Assembly: GCA_963693285.1 (NCBI GenBank)
Contig: OY848922.1
Location: 2,716,923 to 2,780,922 of the forward strand
Length of the DNA stretch: 64,000 nt
Direction of reading: 5' to 3'
Origin: Xestospongia muta
Lineage: Eukaryota > Porifera > Demospongiae > Haplosclerida > Petrosiidae
In this document: positions 42,589 through 64,000 of the stretch, one piece after another
How the letters are laid out: each line of letters begins with the position of its first letter
Position numbering within the stretch: the stretch's first letter is position 1
Made by a program: the position numbers and the translations under genes
The notes under the pieces: generated by a model
Told to the model about the DNA's origin: nothing
The model's input: only the letters and a program-made list of their open reading frames with translations
The model's database searches: none

Positions 42589-45500
42589 ATGGAGCTGAAT
42601 GGACATTTTATTACAAGACTATTTCTTCTTTCACTTGTTGTTCCGTTCATTTCTGGTCTAGCTTGCTCGTATGTGTTTCCAGAATACCAAAATCCTCAAA
42701 CATGTTTGGAATATGATCTCACGTATCTCTCACATTTTGGTCCTTACAACATAACTCCACCAGGACTATATAGATACTATGTGAAGGTCATTGAAGAATG
42801 TACTATTATCTCTAGTTTTCATCCACCAATCCATATCTGTCTATCCATTTATCCATCCACGTATCTAACTATCTGTCCATCCATCCATCTATCTATCTGT
42901 CCATCCATCCATCCATCCATCAATTTGTCTATTTATGCGTCCATTTGTTGATCCATCTATCCATTTTAAGATAAGTATTCATTACATACTTTACATATTG
43001 TATAGGTTTGTGATATTATTACTACTGATATGCCTGATGTGTGTGTCAGCAAGCCATCTGCACCTGGTTATGTCTATAGTACAGAAACTGGTCAATGTTT
43101 TGTGTTAGGAAAACTAGAAAATGATTTTGCTGTAAGACGAACAATTTTATTTACATGTGTTCAGAACACTTGTTTGTAGTATCCACTAGACCCTACTAAT
43201 ATGTCAGCTGGTATTAGAGTCACTTATACCAATGGAGGTTAGTCTTGTTGTCTGTAATGTTTAGCTCATGTGATCTCTTAACACACAACAGATGGTGGTA
43301 ACAGGGTCTGGCCAAGAGCTGTTATCTATGACCTGTACTGTGATCGATCAGGAGTACAGAAAAGACCTGAATTTGCGTATGAGTATCCTCCATACACATA
43401 TAGAGGTACTATGTAGCAACTTTATTATAAGAAACTAGAAGCTTTTAGTGTTCATATTTAATACCGGTTCCATGCATTCTGTATGATAGTATATAAATAT
43501 TAAATGTTTTTGAGTTCTACTTAACATACATTTATAATATCTATGCATCTTTCTCTCCTCATAGTGACATGGCACACAGGATATGCTTGTCCATTAGTGC
43601 AGACAGGACGAAGCTGTACAATGCCCAAATTTAATAGTACTTGGGACGTAAGTAAACTATCATAGCATTATATGTTATTAGAATTACTTCTATAATATAA
43701 CTTATACATATTAATTGCCTCTATTAATTTTAGTGATTTTAAATTGTTCAAATTTAGTCCATACTAAAGTTACTGATTCCTAGACACACCCAATTCAGCT
43801 TTAATAGTATTATTGAACAGCTATTGTTGTAGTTATTAAAATCAATAAAAGTAACATAAACAATTAATATTAGAGACAAGCTAGTATAAAAATTACGCTT
43901 ATTTAATTACACAGTCATTGAGATTTCGAACACATCCTTCTTGGTTTGAGAGAGTGAAATTTGGTATCTTTGGTATGTCATAGTAATCTAAATTATAACA
44001 TGTATTCTAAGTTTTTTGTTAGTTGTATGGGGTTTGTATAGTGTACCTGCATATGAGAACGAATGGTATTGGAAGCGTCTCATGGATGGAGAACCAAGTG
44101 TTGTTGAGTTTCATAACAGTGTATATGGATGTAGTGGAGTACAACCAGAAAAATTTCCATGTACAGGACCCCCTTTTAGGTACATATGTTGGACATTCTG
44201 GTAACTGTTTTGTTTAGTTTTCAAGATTTTGCTCCAATGTTTAAAGCTGAGCTGTTTAATCCTGATCACTGGGCAAGTGTGTTTAAGCAATCTGGTGCAA
44301 AATGTAAATTTAAATAAAAATTTATTGAGAGCTTCTAATGTCACTTTTGTCTCCCTGACAACAACACAATATTATACATAATACTAATTATTATGTATAG
44401 AATATTATTTTATTCTGTTTGTAGATGTTGTTTTCACTACCAAACATCACAGTGGTTGGACTAACTTTCCCAGTGCTCAACATTGGAATTGGAACAGCGT
44501 AGATGTTGGTCCTAACATGGATCTAACTGGTAATTTGACAGCTAGTGTACGAGCTCAGGGACTTCGTATGGGTTTGTATCATAGTTTGAGAGAGTGGTAT
44601 CATCCACTTTATTTGAAGGTACAATGATATATTACCACAGTATGTATTGAAATATGTTATAATAGGATCAAGAGAACAACTGTACCACAACTATGTTTGT
44701 TGATGATGTCCTTATTCCTACACTAATGGATATGGTAGACAAATACAAGGTATATACATACATTTGGGATATTGGTGTAGTTGTTTGAGTCTGTAAGGTT
44801 TGAAAATTTAAGCTTTAGTGTTTAAGAAGATACTATATAATTAATGATGTAATTTTATTCATTGTTCTGTCTTTGTAAGCCTGATATTATTTGGGCTGAT
44901 GGAGCAGGTGATGCTCCATGTACTCACGATTCTGTCAAGTACTGGAAGACTCCTGAGTTTTTTAGCTGGCTCTATAATGAGAGTCCTGTTAAAGAAACTG
45001 TTATCACTAATAGCAGGTAGATAATGGATGAATGGATGGATTGGATGTGTTGGACAGATGAAATAATAACCAATAGATAGATGATAGAAAGTCAGATTGA
45101 TGAATGGATGGATTTACACATATTAAATTCGTAGGTGGGGCACTAATGCTATTGGTAGCTATATGGAGGGAGGTGACAGGTTTACTCCACTAACACTTAT
45201 TAAGAACAAGTGGGAGACACCTTACACAATCCAAAAGTATTCGTGGGGTTATGATCGTGTTGAAAATTTAAAATACTTTTGGAACACAACACAATTACTT
45301 TGGCAGCTGGTGACAACTGTCTCTTGTAATGGGTAAGTATCTACAAAGTTTATTTTAATGTTATTGTATGGATCCAATATCTTTGTTAGGAATTTACTTC
45401 TAAATGTGGGACCTATGGCTGATGGAACGTTGGATCCAGTGTTTGAAGAACGTCTGTTGGAAATGGGAGCATGGCTTCAGGTAAATGGAGAGGCTATATA

Positions 45501-45902
45501 TGACAGTATACCATGGAGATATCAAAATGACACTCCAGTTCAAGATATTTGGTATACAGCGTCTGTGGTAAGTGGTATGTTATTGTTAACGAAACTGGTT
45601 TAACTGGTATTTTTTACAGGACTGGTTAACTGTGTATGCCATTACATTTAGAGCTCCCACACCAGGTACACATATAATTCTCTTTTTTAGAATTTTCACT
45701 CACTCACACAGGTGGAGAGATTGTTTTAAAACAGCCAAGCACTTCTCAAAAGACTGTGATAACCCTTCTTGGTGCAAAGGACAGTACTCTGACTTTTTCT
45801 GACAAAAGTGATGGTCTGCATATCAGTTTTCCTGCGACTCTTCCTTTTAGCTCCTTGGTTGGAAAAGGAGCTTGGACAATAAAAATGACTTATGTAATGT
45901 AG
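42589..45902 (+). CDS. FUCA1: secreted MRH-domain/GH29 alpha-L-fucosidase fusion
   Basis: Fifteen exons: 42,589-~42,786; 43,006-43,131; 43,180-43,237; 43,292-43,405; 43,565-43,647; 43,915-43,972; 44,023-44,179; 44,218-44,303; 44,425-44,618; 44,666-44,749; 44,880-45,015; 45,135-45,332; 45,390-45,567; 45,620-45,665; 45,712-45,902. Phases agree throughout. A signal peptide ([13 protein letters not shown]) precedes a mannose-6-phosphate-receptor-homology domain ([27 protein letters not shown]). After [16 protein letters not shown] comes a full GH29 domain: [26 protein letters not shown], nucleophile Asp in DIIWADG, a likely acid/base Glu in [20 protein letters not shown], and the C-terminal beta domain ending [10 protein letters not shown]. 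It should remove terminal L-fucose in lysosome or outside the cell. The usual HWG near the start reads VWG. The MRH module is not part of animal FUCA1 as I know it. Confidence 0.9.
42826..42966. repeat. (ATCC)n-type microsatellite in fucosidase intron 1
   Basis: Imperfect tetranucleotide run of CCAT/CTAT units between exons 1 and 2. The first frame reads into it, which mimics a longer exon. Confidence 0.9.
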
Positions 45903-46053
45903 ATTGACTGTTGATTGCTGTGCTGAATACCTTTATTTACACCTTTGTTTTTACAGCTGGTCTATAAACACATTCATGACGTGCACACCCTCTCGACCCA
46001 CAAGCGTATCAACAGTTTCCGGAGCTAAAAGTGACTGCTCGAACTTCTTGTAT

Positions 46054-46212
46054 TAACTTACTTGGCGTGGGGGTTACCGTGATCATGCAGGCGGTGCCCC
46101 CAGGTGGAGGCTTGGCATTGCACTACGCTGGGCTGAACCCTGCGATTTCCCTTCATGGGAAACTCGGACGCGTAATTTTTGGTAGTCGGGGGCTGCGTTC
46201 GCGCGCCCCCTT
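46054..46212 (+). ncRNA. RNU1: U1 snRNA, variant copy
   Basis: 159-nt match to U1 over its whole length. The 5' end is ACTTACTTGGC, then TTACCGTGATCATGCAGG (stem-loop 1, U1-70K site), GCATTGCACTACGC (stem-loop 2, U1A site), CCCTGCGATTTCCC (stem-loop 3), Sm site TAATTTTTGG and final hairpin CTGCGTTCGCGCG. Position 9 of the 5'-splice-site pairing stretch is T instead of C. No clear 3' box follows. It lies between the convergent fucosidase and KYAT3 genes. It could be a functional variant or a young pseudogene; all stems look paired. Confidence 0.85.
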
Positions 46213-46396
46213 CACAATAATCATTAATAGAAACAAACAGTAATGATTTTCCACTGTATTATATATAAAATTTCTAAAGTAGAAGTGACATAGCAGAAAG
46301 TAATAAACTGCTCCTAAATTTTTAAAGTTGTACACAAAATATCAAGAAGAATTATGGGTGTTCTTGATAATAAATATCATGATCATTGAAGGAAAA

Positions 46397-49300
46397 TTAT
46401 TTCTTCATTTCAGCTCTCCATTCTCGAAGACGTTGATAAGCAGCTTCAAGTGTGGAGTCCTCCTATAATAACAACATAATAACATTAACACACTTATTGA
46501 ATATAATTAATAATAACATCCTTACTTTACAGAAACAGAATCGGATCAATTTATCACAAATATGACGGTGTTCAGGACAATAAAAAAAACTTGGTGGAAT
46601 AGCTGCAATGCCCTGTAGAAGAGAAAAAATCACAGCTGTCTATTTGTTTTAAATGACACCTTTTCTTTTGTCATCCACTTTACAAAGTGAATATCATAAG
46701 GTACAGCATTATCAGATTCATCAAACGTCACACCTACATTGGTATTAAAATGATGAGATTGGAGGATTAGATGGCTTACCAAGGCTATCCGAGTCAGCCA
46801 TCATGAAGTACCCTCCTTCAGGAATGATAGGTGTTAGACCAACTTCTTGCAATACCTGTGCCATAGAATCTCTCTTCTTTAATAGAAAAGCTGGTAGCTC
46901 TTTGAAATAGCTATCTTCCTGACCTAATCGAGCTAACTCTATCTCTAAACCGATAGCCACAGCTTCCTATGTAGATAACAGCAAGTGATTATATCAAAGT
47001 TAATGCTGAGAATGTATCTTCAGGCCTGGAATTAATTTGCTCTACTAATTTAGGGGATTTTATCAACTACAATAACAATAATCATGACCCAAAAATGGGC
47101 GTGGCTTACAAGATGGCTAAAATGGCTTAAGGCAGCAAAATGGTATTTGAGTATTAGGGTTAATATATAAATGGGTCTGGTAAACATGTTTCAATCTAGC
47201 AAATAGCTGCTGGGTCTGGTAACTATGATGATCTGATATAACATTAGGTTCTTATCAACGTACCTGAAGAGGAGTTGGGTTAGTATATGCAACATTACTA
47301 TGTACACTGATCATGTTCTTTATAAGATGACTTGGTCCAATACCCCATCCAAGCTAATAAGTCATGATATGGTCATGTGACTTTATGGTGTTAGATAAAC
47401 ATACCTTCCATCCGGTACAACTGAAAGTTTTACCAGCACTACCGATAGTAATTGTTCTTTCCCACATACCAGGTATAGTAGCTACATAAGAGAATACAAG
47501 ATTGTTACATTGTAGTCTTAGTTCTTGGAGATTAATCTGGCATATGTTGTTGACATTCAACAATAATGTTTGAAGGTTTCAATTTGTAGTTTGGACAAAA
47601 GTGTGTTTGCGTTTGAAGTGAATTCAAAAGAATTATTATTTTTTGTCCTGTTATATCTATAAGCTAGCAGTACATAACAGACAAGATTCTCTTAGCTATA
47701 AACGGAGAGCACCTTGTAGGTTATGTAGCTAGCTATTTACAATAACACAATAGATTATGAAAATAGTCATAATATATATATATATGCTAGACACAACACA
47801 GAGAGTTTGAGCTATAATTACTTCTATATATTAACTAGTATACCTATTCTTATATGTTCTTGTCCAGGATAGACAAGCCATTCATACACTTCATCACTGA
47901 TACAGAGTAAGTCATTACTAATACATACTTCAGCTATCTTCTCTAATTCTGTACGAGTGAATACCTAGACAAACGGAGAGGAACAATATACAATGCAATA
48001 ACACAATACGAGATGACAAATTGGACTTTATTATAGAGCTAGGTATAACATCTAAGACTTACTTTTCCAATAGGATTGTTAGGATTATTAATAACAAGGG
48101 CTTTTGTTTTAGAAGTAATTACACCTTTCATTTCATCCATATCTAATAACCAGTCTTTTGAAGACAGCGGAAAACGGCCATTTCCTTTATCCTACAAATA
48201 GGACAAGAACAAAAACAAGTGTACACACACAACAACAAGTGTTCTATCATCACAGTTTAGTATCCTGTATTCACAACTATGTCTAAACTACAAGTATACC
48301 AATAGCTATGATATACTGTATAATAAAGTATTGTAATATGTTTGCACATACAGCTGTAGGAGAGGGCCGTAGAGGCACAAAGACTGGCTTGCCACCTGCT
48401 ATTTCAATCATTGGGTTATAGCAGTCAAAGAAAGGTTCAATTAGGATCACCTACAAGTAGAAAAAATGCAATTTAAATGACACGTTTTAATTGTATACTA
48501 TGAATATGATTACAATAACGTAATTCACGACATATGTGGGTGGACCTTGATGTATGTCCCACAATAATCAAAAGCTACTCGCGAGTATATAGCAAAAAAG
48601 TGCGGGCTTAAGAGTTAACTTACCTGGCATAGGGGATACCGTGATCAAGTAGGCGGTTCCTCCACATGGAGACCCTGGCATTGCACTTAGCTGGGTTGAA
48701 GTGTGCGATCTCCCCAAACGTGGGAGACTCGGATGCGCAATTTTTGGTAGGGGGGGACTGCGTTCGCGCGTCCCCCACTCAATTCATTGTTTAAAAAAAA
48801 AAACTAATGCTACTATAAAAATAAAGTGGTGATTGTTTACATGATAAGAACTGTCATTATTATGTACAATCCCAAAAGCTGCTAAGGAGTGTATGTTTGA
48901 GGGTTTATAGCAAAGTGCGTTTGTTTTATCAGATCAGTGTTGCTTAGATGAGTAAACTAGATTAGGTTTTTGCTTACAAAAGGCATCTAACAAAATTAAA
49001 GTTAAAAAATTTTGGGCAGAAGAGGCGTGTACCAAAATTTATTAACCCCTACATTTTTAAAAGAGCAATATCGAAGAGTACGTACAGTGTTACTTTATTC
49101 TAAGCTATCTTACAGCTGATAAGGCCCGCATTTTCTTAACATGTTTTTCACACCCTTCCTTAACACCCTTCAATTGCCTGTGGCTATATGGAAGATGATA
49201 GAACCTTTTGGATCACCTGTAAGTTTCAGATATCTCAAAAGAGCCATCTTAAGTCGTATCTACACAATACACTTCAAAACTATGATGTAAAATGTGTACT

Positions 49301-50935
49301 GCATACTGTAAATATTTCAATGTGTAATAATATTAGTGTGCATAAATTACGTACATCATTTGAACTTTTTGTAACAAACATTTTAGTATATGGAACCAAA
49401 GTTGACTACCTTCAATAACACAAAAATTAAATGTCTTCTGTAGTCTACCCAAACAATAACTATCAGAAATTTTTTTAGTTATAGCTTTTTTTGAGCTAAA
49501 ATTTTATTTTTAAATTTCATTTTGATAATTTTAGTTGTCTATTGTTTAGTTGGTGTTGTTCATTGCTTTTATCCACACTACATCAAGCTCTCTTTATAAC
49601 AAAAAAATTACTTTGCCATCTATAACAACATTTGTTCACGGTCACATATTAATTCTTCATTGAATAAGGCTCTTTTAATTTTGATATTGTTAAACCAGGA
49701 GTTTATAATGAGAAAAGAGGGAAAGGCACGATTCAACATGATTGATTAAAACGTCAGGTAGATCTCTTCAAAGTAGTTATACTAAATTCAGATCTATAAC
49801 TTATTAATACAGTAAGACCTGTATTCACCTAATAGTTCTTACATTTTCTGTATAGCCTTTGTTAAATCATTATAGTCACTACAAAACAATAGTGAACCAC
49901 ATGCCTACTTCAATATGGGGCTAGTCAAAATTTAACAACACATCTCCTGAGAACTCTATCTGGCATTTAAATCAATGATGTAAGTATGTGAAGCTGCTTC
50001 TTCCCTTTTGGCTTTTCTCATTATGCCTGCTCTACTGATTAAAGTTAGATAGCCTCATTGACAACATTGGGTATGACAATAAGTAAGTATGACATTACCT
50101 CATCTCCTGGATTAATATGTCCTTGAATACATTGATGTAAGCTACTGTATGCTCCAACACCAATAATCACCTGAAATATAATAACAAATAATACATCTGG
50201 TATTAATGACTGACTAACTTCAGTCATTGGATTAATTTCACGTCCTTGTAACTTTGAATGAAGTGCAGCCAATGCATGTACCAAACGAGTATGACCCTAT
50301 GAATTATGTATATAATTAAATATTGCATATATCAATGGATGACAATGATTGGATGAACAAAAATATTGAACAAAACTGAATGGAATTTATTATGTTAGGA
50401 TATTGGACAAGTGAACATCCTAATAATCATGTAACCATAGACATAGAACATACTGGTCCTCGAGTGTATTGATGACATTTGATATCTTTTGTAGACTCAA
50501 CTAATGCATCGATTACAAATTGAGGAGGTTTGAAATCGGGAAATCCCTGTGACAATAGAAAAAATTCAATAGTCATCATGATTTAAGTGACAAACATGAC
50601 ATAAAATCATGTACCTGGCCTAGATTGATGGCATTTGCTTCCACTGCCAATGCAACATACTCTACCCTAATATTAAATATATATAGTTAGATTGATAATA
50701 ATAGTTCCAGTTACCACAAATTCTTATCGTGACCAACAATACGATCAGAAGGCTGGTTGAGAGGATATAAGAGGTTAAAACATAGATAGCGTAATCTTTT
50801 ACGGCTCACTTTAAGTTTTGTTGAAGACATCAGCGAAGCATCTGCTGATAAATATCTAGTACTAAGTATAGCTCTATATGATATACGCCCAATATGCTGA
50901 TAGAAAGAGTGCAAGACTCGAGTCCCTAATAACAT
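46397..50935 (-). CDS. KYAT3: kynurenine/glutamine-type transaminase, KYAT3 ortholog
   Basis: Fourteen exons, phases consistent, 481 aa: 50,935-50,715; 50,666-50,615; 50,546-50,454; 50,296-50,219; 50,170-50,099; 48,450-48,352; 48,191-48,063; 47,964-47,844; 47,481-47,405; 47,353-47,264; 46,966-46,780; 46,733-46,660; 46,612-46,526; 46,462-46,397. It is a PLP-dependent fold-type I enzyme that converts kynurenine to kynurenic acid and uses other amino and oxo acids. Key motifs: [49 protein letters not shown], the Schiff-base lysine in [19 protein letters not shown] and GGYFMMAD. The arginine-rich, acid-poor first 40 residues ([17 protein letters not shown]) suggest mitochondrial import. Length compares with ~454 aa in human KYAT3. 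Intron 5 is 1.65 kb and contains a U1 gene on the other strand. Confidence 0.95.
48616..48778 (+). ncRNA. RNU1: U1 snRNA, canonical copy
   Basis: 163-nt U1 gene with the standard pairing stretch ACTTACCTGGC, stem-loop 1 (ATACCGTGATCAAGTAGGCG), U1A loop GCATTGCACTTAGC, stem-loop 3 (GCGATCTCCCCAAACGTGGG), Sm site GCAATTTTTGG and terminal hairpin ACTGCGTTCGCGCG. GTTTAAAAAAAAAAAC just after it (from ~48,790) resembles the snRNA 3' box. It lies antisense inside KYAT3 intron 5. High GC against AT-rich surroundings makes both copies stand out. Confidence 0.92.
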
Positions 50936-51078
50936 GATTATGTGTCAATAGGAGGGGAGGGGCCCGAACTCAAAGAAAGTTCTAAATAAAGCCCATTATA
51001 TTCTTACTGAAGGCTGGGACTCTCTATGTAGTATTATTGACTTCATATTAAGTTCTTCATTCGTGTAACTAAGTCAAA
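50936..51078. promoter_or_regulatory. shared divergent promoter gap KYAT3/VPS15
   Basis: Only 143 bp separate the two start codons on opposite strands, so both genes must initiate here. It has a GC-rich stretch (GGAGGGGAGGGGCCCGA) near KYAT3. No TATA box can be assigned with confidence. Confidence 0.65.

Positions 51079-64000
<12,922 letters not shown>

Noticed and set aside
45970..48540. A shared proximal element (ATTCA[CT]GAC) upstream of both U1 genes
   Set aside because: It lies at different distances (about -82 and -93) and is too short to distinguish from chance.

Overview
The window is animal nuclear DNA, most likely from a demosponge such as Amphimedon queenslandica or a close relative. 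It is AT-rich, introns are often only 50-70 bp with GT..AG ends, and there are two U1 snRNA genes. It carries clear orthologs of animal genes (VPS15/PIK3R4, KYAT3, alpha-L-fucosidase) beside a lineage-specific array of very large intronless membrane-receptor genes. The species call is inference; the metazoan call is strong.

Left half (1-41,100), nearly all on the minus strand: a tandem array of intronless genes for ~1,265-1,284 aa proteins. Each has a signal peptide, a long N-glycosylated beta-helix ectodomain with FxxN and GGA-type repeats like those of chlamydial Pmp proteins, a cysteine-rich neck, and seven to nine membrane segments with a short cytoplasmic tail. There are five complete array copies, one copy running off the left edge, three solo 3' ends and one scrambled remnant. 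About 13.9 kb (3,303-17,194) is tandemly duplicated as 17,195-31,252. Each unit holds two receptors, a solo 3' end and a ZU5/death-domain gene. The first death-domain copy is clearly a pseudogene. The second is better preserved but carries an in-frame stop and a frameshift. A third, older partial unit (about 34,750-41,390) has lost its death-domain gene. Intergenic DNA carries two MITE families; one MITE copy is itself interrupted by a solo LTR. An unrelated single-exon membrane protein lies at 31,719-32,903.

Right half (42,589-64,000): a 15-exon secreted protein joining a mannose-6-phosphate-receptor-homology (MRH) domain to a GH29 alpha-L-fucosidase; a U1 snRNA; a 14-exon KYAT3 aminotransferase on the minus strand with a second U1 inside its fifth intron; then, divergently from a 143-bp shared promoter gap, VPS15, of which 39 exons are visible before the right edge. 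A 5.4-kb VPS15 intron contains a diverged member of the receptor family on the opposite strand. Two VPS15 introns contain (CT)n tracts over 130 bp long that end at or next to the 3' splice site.

Functional picture (inference): the receptors look like a rapidly duplicating, gene-converting surface family next to death-fold signalling genes, as expected of recognition or innate-immunity loci. Nothing in the sequence proves that the two act together.
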